64,000 nucleotides of DNA, taken from positions 124,001 through 188,000 of the forward strand of contig NZ_BSNM01000011.1 of assembly GCF_030159995.1 (NCBI RefSeq), given 5' to 3'. The notes below the pieces were generated by a model, which worked only from the letters and a program-made list of their open reading frames with translations, made no database searches and was not told where the DNA came from. The translations under genes were made by a program, and so were the position numbers. The stretch is from Litoribrevibacter albus. GTDB lineage: Bacteria; Pseudomonadota; Gammaproteobacteria; Pseudomonadales; Litoribrevibacteraceae. Of the stretch, positions 8,477-17,556 are shown in pieces (the stretch's first letter is position 1; each line of letters begins with the position of its first letter).

Positions 8477-9661
8477 ATGGACGTTGAACACCACCAGGAA
8501 GACACCCCGGAATACAAGCGAGTTTCTTTACTCTATTCCAACTCAATAAAGTCTGTTCCTGCCACTATTTTAAACAGCAGCATCCTTCTGGTTCTGTTTT
8601 GGACAAAAGTTCCCTGGTTAACCATACTGGTGTGGTACAGCCTTATACTCACTGTGTCCATTTTCCGGCTACAACAAGTTCGTAAAGAAATCAAAAACAA
8701 GAACTACCTCAAGCAACCCGCCAATAAAGCCCTCAATAAGTTTATTCTTGGGTCATCCTTCACCGGAGCCATTTGGGGAGCCAGCTTTGTGCTTTTCAAT
8801 CTGTATACAGATGAAGCCTACAGCCTTCTGATGATTTGGATTGTATCGGCAACGGCTATGGGGGGAAGTATGAGCTTAGCCCCTTCTCAACGCGCTCAGA
8901 ACATCTTTGTCTGCTTGATTTTCATACCTGCCATCATCATGAATATTCTGTCTGGCAATGAATTCAACATCACCATGGGTACACTGTGCATTCTCTTCTT
9001 AATTGTCATGATTATGCTGGGCAACACCTTTTCTACCTGGGTCAATGAATCGCTTAAACTTCAGTATCAAAATCAGGGACTGCTTAAATCTCTTCAACAA
9101 AAGAATGAAAGCCTGGAGACAACGAATTCTGAACTGATCAAGACGAAAGAATTTCTTACAGAACAGACCATGAGTGACCCGTTAACCGGTATTGCAAACC
9201 GTCGCAGCTTTGACCACACCCTGATCAAAGAGTGGAACCGCTGCCTACGGCGCCAATACCCTCTCTCGTGTATTTTGATCGATATTGACTACTTCAAGCG
9301 TTATAACGACCACTATGGTCATCAGCAAGGAGATCAACTGCTTCGCCAAGTGGCCAACCTTATCTCCAGCCAAGCCACCCGAGCTGACGATCTTGTAGCC
9401 CGTTACGGCGGAGAAGAGTTTATTGTGATCCTCAGTAATGCCTCTCATGACGATGCAGTAATGCTTGCAGAACGCACACGAAAAGCGATTCTGGACGCAA
9501 ACATGGAACACACAGACAGTCAGGTAGCAGATATCATCACAATCAGTGCAGGTGTAGCAACAATCACCCCCACCAACCTCCAAGACTGTTATGAAATAGT
9601 TCATAAAGCCGATGAAAAACTATATGAAGCGAAGAATAACGGTCGAAACCAGGTCTGCTAA
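8477..9661 (+). CDS. Membrane-anchored GGDEF diguanylate cyclase
   Basis: 394 residues. The first ~200 hold about six hydrophobic segments forming a membrane sensor of unassigned type, including ILLVLFWTKVPWLTILVWYS and LLMIWIVSATAMGGSMSL. A short coiled coil (about 205-230) leads into a GGDEF domain starting DPLTGIANRRSF near 240. The active loop is GGEEF at 311-315 and ILIDIDYFKRYND carries the metal Asp. RADD five residues before GGEEF is an intact inhibitory I-site. It synthesises c-di-GMP at the inner membrane. It ends upstream of a strong bidirectional terminator shared with purK. Confidence 0.9.
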   Translation: MDVEHHQEDTPEYKRVSLLYSNSIKSVPATILNSSILLVLFWTKVPWLTILVWYSLILTVSIFRLQQVRKEIKNKNYLKQPANKALNKFILGSSFTGAIWGASFVLFNLYTDEAYSLLMIWIVSATAMGGSMSLAPSQRAQNIFVCLIFIPAIIMNILSGNEFNITMGTLCILFLIVMIMLGNTFSTWVNESLKLQYQNQGLLKSLQQKNESLETTNSELIKTKEFLTEQTMSDPLTGIANRRSFDHTLIKEWNRCLRRQYPLSCILIDIDYFKRYNDHYGHQQGDQLLRQVANLISSQATRADDLVARYGGEEFIVILSNASHDDAVMLAERTRKAILDANMEHTDSQVADIITISAGVATITPTNLQDCYEIVHKADEKLYEAKNNGRNQVC

Positions 9662-9712
9662 TCCGTCAGTGAATCCCGTTCTCACAGTTAAAAGTCAAAC
9701 ACCAAAATTTAA

Positions 9713-9752
9713 GCATTAAAAAAGGGAACCCGAGGGCTCCCTTTTTTAATGC
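9713..9752. terminator. Bidirectional terminator between cyclase and purK
   Basis: Perfect 15-base arms (9713-9727 and 9738-9752) contain aaaaaaggga on one side and tcccttttttt on the other. Each strand therefore ends in a T run. It serves the convergent cyclase and purK genes. Confidence 0.9.
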
Positions 9753-9763
9753 TAATTCAGAGA

Positions 9764-10891
9764 CTAAATAATCTGACCATCGACGTATTCGATCTTCTTA
9801 TTCAGGCTGTCATAGTTTTCAGCCAAAATATTCACATGTCCAACCTTACGCTTGTCTTTAATCTCTTTGCCATACCAATGCAGGTGAACATCAGATTCTG
9901 TCATAACAGAACGATTAACATCATGCCCAACCAGGTTATACATAGCACTGACAGAACGGTTGGTCGTGTCACCTAATGGCAAACCACAAATTGCACGAAT
10001 GTGGTTTTCAAATTGACCAGTAATACTGCCTTCCATTGACCAGTGTCCGGAGTTATGTACGCGAGGCGCAAACTCGTTGACTACCAAGCCTTCATCAGTT
10101 TCAAAAAACTCGATAGAAAGCACACCCACATAATCCAGTTTCTCAAGCAACTTACGCGCATAGCTTTGAAGGTTTGCTAATTTCTCATCCGACAAGTTAG
10201 CTGCAGGAGCCACACTTAGATGAAGAATACCGTCTCTGTGTTCATTCTCTGCCGGAGAATAAAACACGCAGTTACCCGCCTGATCACGCACACTAATGAT
10301 CGACAGTTCGCGAGTAAAGTTAACAAAAGCTTCTGCAATGTATTCGCTTACACCTGCGTAAGTGGTATGTTCGCAAGCTTCACCATCTTCCGGGAACAAT
10401 TTATCCGCCAATTCAGCCAGCTCTGCCTCTGAAGTAACGCGATACTGACCCTTGCCGTCATAGCCCAAGGTGGTTGTTTTCAGGATAAAGGGAATGCCAA
10501 CTTCTTGGCCTGCATTCAATAAAGAAGCACGATCATCCACTTTACTGAACTTGGTAACAGGCACACCCAGATCAACAAACAACTGCTTTTCGCGCAGCCT
10601 GTGCTGACTGTAATACAACGCGTCTTTACCTGGGTATAAAGGCTTGTGCTGTGAAATATACTCAGCTAGTTCTAAAGGTACGTTTTCGAACTCGTAGGTA
10701 AATACATCATATTCATCTACAAATTTCTTCAATTCTTCAGTCACTTCGAAAGGCGAATTATGTAACTTAGCAACTTGGCCACCACACGCATCTTTTGCGG
10801 GATCGAACAAGCCAAATTCAATACCCAAAGGATATCCAGCTATTGCCATCATGCGTCCAAGCTGACCACCACCGAGTACTCCAACCTTCAT
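9764..10891 (-). CDS. purK: 5-(carboxyamino)imidazole ribonucleotide synthase PurK
   Basis: 375 residues of the ATP-grasp PurK family. The N-terminal motif is VGVLGGGQLGRMMAIAG, the central ATP-grasp has GVPVTKF and ILKTTTLGYDGKGQ, and the C-terminal active block is NEFAPRVHNSGHW. It uses ATP and bicarbonate to carboxylate AIR to N5-CAIR in de novo purine synthesis. It lies 85 bases after purE in the same direction, forming the usual purEK operon. Length and motifs are complete. Confidence 0.97.
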   Translation of the reverse strand: MKVGVLGGGQLGRMMAIAGYPLGIEFGLFDPAKDACGGQVAKLHNSPFEVTEELKKFVDEYDVFTYEFENVPLELAEYISQHKPLYPGKDALYYSQHRLREKQLFVDLGVPVTKFSKVDDRASLLNAGQEVGIPFILKTTTLGYDGKGQYRVTSEAELAELADKLFPEDGEACEHTTYAGVSEYIAEAFVNFTRELSIISVRDQAGNCVFYSPAENEHRDGILHLSVAPAANLSDEKLANLQSYARKLLEKLDYVGVLSIEFFETDEGLVVNEFAPRVHNSGHWSMEGSITGQFENHIRAICGLPLGDTTNRSVSAMYNLVGHDVNRSVMTESDVHLHWYGKEIKDKRKVGHVNILAENYDSLNKKIEYVDGQII

Positions 10892-10976
10892 TCTGTATAC
10901 CTCAATTGAAACTTACGCTTAACAACAGAAATGGACAGTGACTGTTATCTACAGCCACTCCACAGACTCTTGTTAC

Positions 10977-11468
10977 TTACTGATTTCTTGGATCAGCATC
11001 AGCCAGAACTTTATCTGTCTGCGCCTGACGGAACTCAGCTACTGCCTGACGAATTTCATCGTTTTCGAATTGCAACATCTGTGCGGCCAAAATAGCAGCG
11101 TTAGTTGCACCGGCGCGGCCGATAGCAAGGGTACCTACTGGAACACCCGCTGGCATTTGAACGATCGATAACAACGAATCTTGTCCGCTTAATGCCTTAG
11201 ATTGAACAGGCACACCTAAAACAGGTAAGTTGGTTTTTGATGCGGCCATACCAGGAAGATGAGCAGCTCCGCCCGCTCCTGCGATAATCACACGTAAACC
11301 ACGCTCTTCTGCTGTTGCAGCATAGGTCATCAACTTATCCGGGGTTCTGTGAGCCGAAACCACTTCAACTTCGTAAGGAACCTTAAGCTGTTCAAGCATA
11401 GATACAGTGTGCTCCATGGTGCTCCAATCAGATTTAGAGCCCATAATCACGCCAACAAGAGGTGTCAT
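10977..11468 (-). CDS. purE: N5-CAIR mutase PurE
   Basis: 163 residues, the normal size of class I Pur[14 protein letters not shown] opens the nucleotide-binding site, and SAHRTPDKL with [11 protein letters not shown] form the active site. It converts N5-CAIR to CAIR right after the PurK step. It is the first gene of the purEK pair. Both genes are transcribed away from the small unknown gene at 11781. Confidence 0.97.
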   Translation of the reverse strand: MTPLVGVIMGSKSDWSTMEHTVSMLEQLKVPYEVEVVSAHRTPDKLMTYAATAEERGLRVIIAGAGGAAHLPGMAASKTNLPVLGVPVQSKALSGQDSLLSIVQMPAGVPVGTLAIGRAGATNAAILAAQMLQFENDEIRQAVAEFRQAQTDKVLADADPRNQ

Positions 11469-11780
11469 AATGTTTCCCTCATTTCCTGTGTATTCATGAC
11501 CAGTACCTCATTGAGAGCCCGCCTCAAATGAGTACTTCAAAAAAGAAGCCGGGCATTATAGTGAACCCAAAACGTGATGTCGCCCATTTCACATAAAAAA
11601 GCGCAAGTTTTGACCAATAATCGCAAAGAAAGCGACTACCGCCCCCCAAAAGGCTAAATACCTGACTACAAAGTCAAATTATTATTCAGAATCATTGCGT
11701 TAGCTCAAAAAACTATCATATTCATTGCCTATAATTCGAACACTTAAGGATGCACTGCTAACGTAAATGAGAATCAGGCC
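11469..11780. other. Intergenic region between purE and the small unknown gene
   Basis: A 312-base divergent spacer. A perfect TATAAT occurs at 11730-11735 facing the plus-strand gene, but no good -35 box lies 16-18 bases upstream (the site holds an A run). I could not pick out a PurR operator with confidence. Nothing else is evident. Confidence 0.4.
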
Positions 11781-12092
11781 ATGAACCGAACATATAAGCT
11801 TATTGCTGAACAAGGTTTACCGAAATTCTTTCTTGATGGAGCACAAAAATACCCCTTCGATGCGGAAAAAATATTCCAGGATTTTTACATGCTGGGAAAA
11901 GAAACGCGTGAATTCAAAGGCAGAGATGCCTCTGATTTAACCAACAAAGCTCTGGCAATTATTTCATCTCACAAACAACAAGACGCCGTTGGACGCTCCG
12001 ACGTGCACAACATCATTACCGACCTGCTTTATATGTGTGGCTATGCCAAAGCCGCTATTTTCGTCAAACAGCGGCAACAGCTTCAATCTTGA
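11781..12092 (+). CDS. Conserved-looking small soluble protein, unknown function
   Basis: 103 residues starting at ATG 11781. It is predicted helical and soluble, with no signal or membrane segment. The sequence has mixed charge (YPFDAEKIFQDFYMLGKE, SDVHNIITDLLYMCGYAKA) and ends in QRQQLQS. It converges with the PRPP-synthetase-like gene with only four bases between the stop codons. I do not recognise a family. Normal codon use and a clean intergenic promoter region argue that it is a gene. Confidence 0.6.
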   Translation: MNRTYKLIAEQGLPKFFLDGAQKYPFDAEKIFQDFYMLGKETREFKGRDASDLTNKALAIISSHKQQDAVGRSDVHNIITDLLYMCGYAKAAIFVKQRQQLQS

Positions 12093-12096
12093 ATAA

Positions 12097-12996
12097 TTAA
12101 CAGGCATCCATCAACGAGGATTGTTTCAATGCCTCAGACCAGTCAGCGCTAAGCTCAATCGCCGCCGTTGGGTGGACTAAGGTATTGCAACTGACCACGC
12201 GCTGAGCCCCCGCATGCTCAAGAAGTTCTACGCATTCGTCTGAAAATAAAGGGTGAACGCCAATGCAAACAGGGGGCTGCCAACCACATTTAATCAGGTT
12301 GGTAACGGCTTCCGCCATTGTTCGACCAGTGGAAATGATGTCATCCACCAACACCGGGGTGTATTCCATAAGGTCATCACGTAACGGCAAACTGACTGAC
12401 ACCTCTCGATCGCCAGAACGTTCTTTCAATAGCACTTCAAAAGGACACCCAACTAACGACGCAACCTCTTCAACCCACTGCTGACTTTCGATATCTGGCC
12501 CAATAATAACAGGGTTTTCGACAGACGCTTTAATCCAACGGGCAATCGCTGGTGCAGCAGGAACGATCTGGGTCGGGATCGTGTAGATCTCTGACAATGC
12601 ATTGTATCTGTGAAGGTGAGGGTCGGTTGTCATCATCCAATCAAAAGCATCACTGATCATTCTGGCAAAATGGCGTGAAGTAACACACTCTCCCGGTTTA
12701 AATCGAATGTCCTGTCGCATGTATGGTAAATAAGGGATCAACAAACCGACGCTTTTGGCACCTAACTCTTTCAGGTTATTCGCCATGAAAATCCAGGATA
12801 AGAACTGGCTATCGGGCTGCACTCCATTCGCTAATACAATGCATTCTTTGTCTGAAACTTCAGTGATTAAATTCTGATAGGTTTCCCCATCAGGGAAGGT
12901 TCTCGATTCAAATTCCGCCAGTTCCGCATTTATTCCAGCCAATAATTCGGAAACCACCTTGGCTTCCAGCCCCATATTAATAATTACTCGGCTCAC
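12097..12996 (-). CDS. PRPP synthetase-like protein (Prs paralogue)
   Basis: 299 residues from GTG 12996, which has AGGAG seven bases upstream. That GTG overlaps the upstream stop as GTGA, so I prefer it to the in-frame ATG at 13023. The fold is that of ribose-phosphate pyrophosphokinase. An N-terminal FESRTFPDGETYQNL replaces the usual FPDGE/I block, YLPYMRQDIRFKPGE corresponds to the ATP-site flexible region, and VLVDDIISTGRTMAEA is the PRPP loop. The sequence is divergent from housekeeping Prs, so it is probably a specialised paralogue. Coupling to the phosphorylase gene suggests ribose phosphate salvage. Whether it makes PRPP or handles ribose 1,5-bisphosphate is open. Confidence 0.8.
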   Translation of the reverse strand: MSRVIINMGLEAKVVSELLAGINAELAEFESRTFPDGETYQNLITEVSDKECIVLANGVQPDSQFLSWIFMANNLKELGAKSVGLLIPYLPYMRQDIRFKPGECVTSRHFARMISDAFDWMMTTDPHLHRYNALSEIYTIPTQIVPAAPAIARWIKASVENPVIIGPDIESQQWVEEVASLVGCPFEVLLKERSGDREVSVSLPLRDDLMEYTPVLVDDIISTGRTMAEAVTNLIKCGWQPPVCIGVHPLFSDECVELLEHAGAQRVVSCNTLVHPTAAIELSADWSEALKQSSLMDAC

Positions 12997-14504
12997 ACGG
13001 TTTCTCCTGATACCTGGCAACAATCACTATGCTGCGCTAAAAAATCTAATGCGTATTCCATTTCGCCTTTGGCATTGGCATGAATTCGAAATAAGGGTTG
13101 GCCCTTCTCCACCCGATCACCCAGCCGTACCAACAACTCCACTCCCGCTACTTTTGAATTCGGAGCGCCGGCTAATCGGGCTAATTGTGCTAAACATCGA
13201 TTATTAAAATGAGTCACAATTCCTGAACAAGACGCAAGGTGATCTACCTGATGTGAAGATTTCGGGATCTCTTTTAGCCCCCCTTGTGTCTCACAAATCG
13301 CAATGAATTTTTGATAAGCTTCACCACTGTCCAAGACCTCTTGCGCCTTCAAGACGCCAGCCCCGGAATCGACCACACCAGCCATTTCCAACATTAAGCC
13401 AGCCAAGTACACCGCTCGATCTCTAAGATCGACAGGAGCTGAGGAATGATTTTTCAAAACACTGAGAATATCCCGAGCTTCCAACGCCGGGCCAATCCCC
13501 CGTCCCACCGGTTGACTGCCATCTGAACGATGAACCAACACTTCCAAGCCTAACGCTTTGCCCGTTTTCACCAGTTTATCTTCTAACTTTCTGGCTTGCT
13601 CAAACGAGCGTACCTTGGCTGTCGGCCCAACAGGAATATCTATCAATACATGCGTTGATCCCGCTGCTACTTTCTTGGAAAGCACCGAAGCCACCAACTG
13701 GCCTTCACTGTCGAGATTTAAGGCCCGCTCGATACGAATGATAATGTCATCCGCCGGGCTCAAGCTGACAGATCCGCCCCACGCCAAGCAAGCCCCCTCT
13801 TGAGCAACGACCTGCTGCATTTTCTCTTGAGTCAACTCTACATTGGTTAACACTTCCATAGTGTCTGCAGTTCCGGCCGGCGACGTAATAGCTCTGGAAG
13901 AGGTTTTAGGCATGATCAAACCACACGCCGCAACAATGGCCACCACAATAGGGGTGGTTCGATTGCCCGGTAGCCCACCCACGCAATGTTTGTCCATCAC
14001 TAAGGGTTGATCCCAGGAAATACGTTCACCGACATCAATCATAGATCGCGTTAACGCCAACGTTTCCTCATTAGACAAGCGATCTGCGGTACACGCTGAG
14101 ACAAAAGACGAAAGTTGAATGTCTGAATACTGGCCCGATTGAATGTCCGAAACTATCTCAAGACACGCCGGATAATCGAGTTTTCCACCATATAACTTGC
14201 TGCGAACATGAGACATCGAATTAACCGGTTTGGCATGTTTGATCATCACGCGCTCACCACCCTTCAACCCAAGTGCTCGCCATGCTGCCTCTGAAAATGC
14301 CGCTTGATCAGACGTTACCAATCCATTGTGGGTGATATTGACCGAAGCAATAATTGATTCAATGCCTGTGTCCACACACACTCGTGAATGAGAAGTAAAT
14401 CCTTCTGACTGCACTACATGGCAATCGGCATTTAAATAAACGATCCGTTCCTGATGGCTATCTATACCTAATCGAAGAACTTCTAACCCCTTGTTTTTAT
14501 ACAT
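12993..14504 (-). CDS. AMP/thymidine phosphorylase, archaeal-type DeoA family
   Basis: 503 residues, the length of archaeal AMP phosphorylase rather than E. coli DeoA (440). An N-terminal ~85-residue extension (swivelling domain) precedes the glycosyltransferase core. DKHCVGGLPGN, SRAITSPAGTADTMEV and SDGSQPVGRGIGPALEA mark the phosphate and nucleoside sites. The C-terminal domain has LVRLGDRVEKGQPLF. Archaeal members phosphorolyse AMP to adenine and ribose 1,5-bisphosphate, while bacterial members are usually labelled putative thymidine phosphorylase. It is the first gene of a coupled pair with the PRPP-synthetase-like gene (4-base overlap). A nucleotide substrate seems plausible but is inferred. 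Confidence 0.85.
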   Translation of the reverse strand: MYKNKGLEVLRLGIDSHQERIVYLNADCHVVQSEGFTSHSRVCVDTGIESIIASVNITHNGLVTSDQAAFSEAAWRALGLKGGERVMIKHAKPVNSMSHVRSKLYGGKLDYPACLEIVSDIQSGQYSDIQLSSFVSACTADRLSNEETLALTRSMIDVGERISWDQPLVMDKHCVGGLPGNRTTPIVVAIVAACGLIMPKTSSRAITSPAGTADTMEVLTNVELTQEKMQQVVAQEGACLAWGGSVSLSPADDIIIRIERALNLDSEGQLVASVLSKKVAAGSTHVLIDIPVGPTAKVRSFEQARKLEDKLVKTGKALGLEVLVHRSDGSQPVGRGIGPALEARDILSVLKNHSSAPVDLRDRAVYLAGLMLEMAGVVDSGAGVLKAQEVLDSGEAYQKFIAICETQGGLKEIPKSSHQVDHLASCSGIVTHFNNRCLAQLARLAGAPNSKVAGVELLVRLGDRVEKGQPLFRIHANAKGEMEYALDFLAQHSDCCQVSGETV

Positions 14505-14709
14505 AAACTCAACATATTCAACTTAATTCTAACCACACTATAATAGATTGAATGTCGTAACGGCTAATCCAAATCAATGATTTTTCTTACTCAGGATTGC
14601 AAAATCTTATGCAAGGTACTGCTACTCTAAAAGTAGACCAAAGCAAAAACTGATAAACACTAAAAGCAGACGAACCTTAATCCCACATCCTGAGCCAAGA
14701 ACAAAGCAT

Positions 14710-16065
14710 ATGAAACTTCAATTCTTAGGTGCGTGCCAAACCGTGACCGGGTCAAAGACTCTGGTTAGCTATCAGAATAAACGTATTTTGATTGATGCGG
14801 GAATGTTTCAAGGGCAGAAAGAGCTACGACTGCAAAACTGGCAACCATTTCCAATTGATCCCGCCAGTATCGATGCCATTCTTCTTACCCATGCCCATAT
14901 CGACCACAGCGGCTTTTTACCGGCACTAATGAAGCAAGGCTTTCATGGCCCGGTTTATTGTACGTCAGGCACCAAAGCCCTATGCGATGTATTGCTCCCC
15001 GATGCTGGTTTTCTTCAGGAAGAAGACGCACGATATGCCAATAAAAAAGGCTTTTCAAAGCACTCTCCGGCTTTGCCATTGTTTACAGAGAAAGAAGCAC
15101 GAAGATCCTTATCTCTATTTGAGCCACTAGGGTCGGAGACGCAGTTATCGTTAAACCGGGACTGGCGGGCTGAGTTTTTTCCTTCAGGTCATATTCTCGG
15201 AGCCTCCAGCATTCGTCTTGAAACCCCCGAAACGTCGGTGTGCTTTTCGGGCGATTTAGGGCGGTATGATGATCTAATGATGTATCCCCCAATATCACCA
15301 CCCCACAGTGACTATGTGGTGATGGAGTCGACCTACGGAGATGAACAACACCTGAAAGTTAACGCCGATGAGATTCTTGCTAAGATCATTACTGATACCG
15401 TGCAACGAGGCGGCATTGTCTTAATCCCATCCTTTGCCGTGGGTAGAGCTCAGCTCTTACTTCACATTATTACCAAGTTGAAAGAAAGCCACCGAATTCC
15501 CCAGGTTCCGATTTTCCTGAACAGCCCAATGGCCATCAAAGCCACCGAGATATACAGCCATTTCCATCGACAACATAAGCTCTCAAAAGAAGACTGCGAA
15601 CGGATTGACCGCAACACCACGTACGTTAAAACCATGGAAGAGTCTATCGAGCTGAACAATCGCACGTACCCATCGGTGATTGTCTCAGCAAGCGGTATGG
15701 CAAGCGGTGGACGGGTCCTTCATCATTTAAAAACCATGGCCAAAAACTACCGGAACAGTATTGTATTCAGCGGCTTTCAAGCACCAGGAACCCGTGGAGA
15801 TGCGATGGTTAACGGAGCCACTCAGATAAAGATGCACGGACAATACATTCCGGTAAAAGCAGAAGTACATCAACTGACTTCGTTGTCAGCCCATGCGGAT
15901 CAAGCCGGACTACTTAATTGGCTATCAAAGATTCAGCCATCACCCAAAAAGGTCTTCATCAACCACGGAGAGCCTTTAGCGTCGGACATTTTAAAAACAC
16001 AGATTGAGGAGCGATTCTCTATTCCGGTTGAATGTGTCCAGAGTGGGCAAAAGGTTGTACTTTAA
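14710..16065 (+). CDS. MBL/beta-CASP RNA-processing hydrolase
   Basis: 451 residues. The metallo-beta-lactamase core has LTHAHIDHSGFLP near residue 60, FFPSGHILGASS near 157, and FSGDLGRYD near 180. The beta-CASP insert follows, with IPSFAVGRAQ near 240 and SASGMASGGRVLHHL near 328. The C-terminal RMMBL block is LTSLSAHADQAGLLNWL and FINHGEP. These are the features of CPSF73-like ribonucleases, acting on RNA in the cytoplasm with two zincs. It is a monocistronic gene, and its partner RNA is not deducible. Confidence 0.92.
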   Translation: MKLQFLGACQTVTGSKTLVSYQNKRILIDAGMFQGQKELRLQNWQPFPIDPASIDAILLTHAHIDHSGFLPALMKQGFHGPVYCTSGTKALCDVLLPDAGFLQEEDARYANKKGFSKHSPALPLFTEKEARRSLSLFEPLGSETQLSLNRDWRAEFFPSGHILGASSIRLETPETSVCFSGDLGRYDDLMMYPPISPPHSDYVVMESTYGDEQHLKVNADEILAKIITDTVQRGGIVLIPSFAVGRAQLLLHIITKLKESHRIPQVPIFLNSPMAIKATEIYSHFHRQHKLSKEDCERIDRNTTYVKTMEESIELNNRTYPSVIVSASGMASGGRVLHHLKTMAKNYRNSIVFSGFQAPGTRGDAMVNGATQIKMHGQYIPVKAEVHQLTSLSAHADQAGLLNWLSKIQPSPKKVFINHGEPLASDILKTQIEERFSIPVECVQSGQKVVL

Positions 16066-16103
16066 CCCGCTCTGATCTCGGTACAAGTTGTGTCGAAATT
16101 GAA

Positions 16104-16619
16104 TTAACAATGACGAGATTGAAGTTGTTTAATGAAGGCTTTATCGGTTGAGTTCATATCAGCCAATCTGTGCACGCTTCCGGATTCCACTAGCGCCAAC
16201 AACTTCTGCTGTGCTAATAAATGATCCGCTTTGGCAGCCATCAGTAAATAACCAAAGATCCTGCCCTCGTCTCCCTGCAAACCGAATGTTTCCTCGCTAA
16301 TCAATTCAGACATTTGATAAGCCGCCTTAGCATCCCCTTGCTCAGCTGCGTATGACAAATAATCGACCCCTTGTTTTTTATCCCAGGGGCTGACACCTCG
16401 AAACAACAGGATGTGTCCATACACGGAAGACGCCAATACATGCCCACGATCCGCACAAAACTGGAACAACCGCATGACGTGCTGATGACGTCGTTCTGAT
16501 CGTTTCGGGTAAAAGGAATGGAACAACCTGGACGTAAACCAATACACTAAGCTGACCAACCACGACCCGTTAAATTTTTGGGGTTGTGTATGACACGATT
16601 CAGATCCGCAGCAACTCAT
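16104..16619 (-). CDS. Sel1-repeat protein with N-terminal cysteine cluster
   Basis: 171 residues. It starts MSCCGSESCH, a Cys/His cluster that could bind metal. A hydrophobic stretch WLVSLVYWFTSRLFHSF (about 20-36) follows. Then come Sel1/TPR-like helical repeats, such as GVDYLSYAAEQGDAKAAYQM with the characteristic AA-Q-G-A pattern. Such proteins are scaffolds, and the partner is unknown. It is convergent with the RNase gene (38 bases between stops) and divergent from the glycerophosphodiesterase gene. Confidence 0.7.
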   Translation of the reverse strand: MSCCGSESCHTQPQKFNGSWLVSLVYWFTSRLFHSFYPKRSERRHQHVMRLFQFCADRGHVLASSVYGHILLFRGVSPWDKKQGVDYLSYAAEQGDAKAAYQMSELISEETFGLQGDEGRIFGYLLMAAKADHLLAQQKLLALVESGSVHRLADMNSTDKAFIKQLQSRHC

Positions 16620-16801
16620 AGTTCGATACTCATACTCGACGAAGAAACATTAATTTTGCGTATAATATCACGACACGCACAGTAAATAGTGACGCAACTC
16701 GCCGAACATTCTACACTTCTTGCTCAGCAAATCAGCCTCAGAACCACTTAATGTTGAGGCACTGTTTTAGACTTAACCTAATCACATGTTGGATAACTCA
16801 C

Positions 16802-17548
16802 ATGGACGTAAATGAAATCGACTACCCTTTCTTAATCGGACACCGGGGCGTTGCAGGCTATGCACCTGAAAACACGTTGGCGTCGTTAGCCTTGGCTTAT
16901 AAGTTGGGAGTACGATTCATTGAAGTGGACGTCATGTTAACGGCCGACAATCATGCCATTATCTTCCACGATCACACACTGGATCGGACAACATCATTCA
17001 AGGGCAAGGTAAGTCAGCACAAATGGCAACAACTCCAGACGCTCGACAGTGGCAGCTGGTTCCATCCTGATTTCTCTGATCAAGGTATTCTTCATCTAAA
17101 AGACCTGATCGAATTTGCCAATCAGCATCCGGATTTAAAACTGAACATTGAGCTTAAGCCCAAGTTTTCCAATGCCATTCGAACCACCCGACTGGTCATT
17201 CAACAACTGAAACGAGAGTTCAAAAATCCTGAACGCCTAATACTCTCAAGCTTTGACCCTCTGGCATTAAAAACAGCTCAGTTTCTCTGGCCAACATGTT
17301 ACCGGGCATTGAACATCGAGAACCGATATATGGGTTGGCCATTGGTCGCAATTAACCTGAAATGCAAAGCGATTCATATTGATCATCAAGAAGTTACCTC
17401 AGGTTTTATTAACAAATGCCATCAAATGAATATGGCGGTGAGATGTTTCACTGTGAATGATCCGTATCGAGCCAGACAATTAAAAGCAATGCTGGTAGAC
17501 GGAATATTCACTGATCGACCGGCTGATTTATTCAGTCACATGTTCTAG
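16802..17548 (+). CDS. ugpQ: Cytoplasmic glycerophosphodiester phosphodiesterase
   Basis: 248 residues from ATG 16802, matching UgpQ (about 247). An upstream ATG at 16751 would add 17 residues that do not resemble a signal peptide. The GDPD core is intact: GHRGVAGYAPENTL, FIEVDVMLTADN and FHDHTLDRTT give the two catalytic His and the calcium ligands. NIELKP and a C-terminal DGIFTDRP motif follow. It hydrolyses glycerophosphodiesters to glycerol 3-phosphate and an alcohol. It is nine bases from the Nudix gene and probably co-transcribed with it. Confidence 0.88.
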   Translation: MDVNEIDYPFLIGHRGVAGYAPENTLASLALAYKLGVRFIEVDVMLTADNHAIIFHDHTLDRTTSFKGKVSQHKWQQLQTLDSGSWFHPDFSDQGILHLKDLIEFANQHPDLKLNIELKPKFSNAIRTTRLVIQQLKREFKNPERLILSSFDPLALKTAQFLWPTCYRALNIENRYMGWPLVAINLKCKAIHIDHQEVTSGFINKCHQMNMAVRCFTVNDPYRARQLKAMLVDGIFTDRPADLFSHMF

Positions 17549-17556
17549 GTCGTAAG

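Noticed and set aside
9245-9604. 119-codon antisense frame in the cyclase gene
   Set aside because: It is fully inside a well-supported GGDEF domain and has no independent features.
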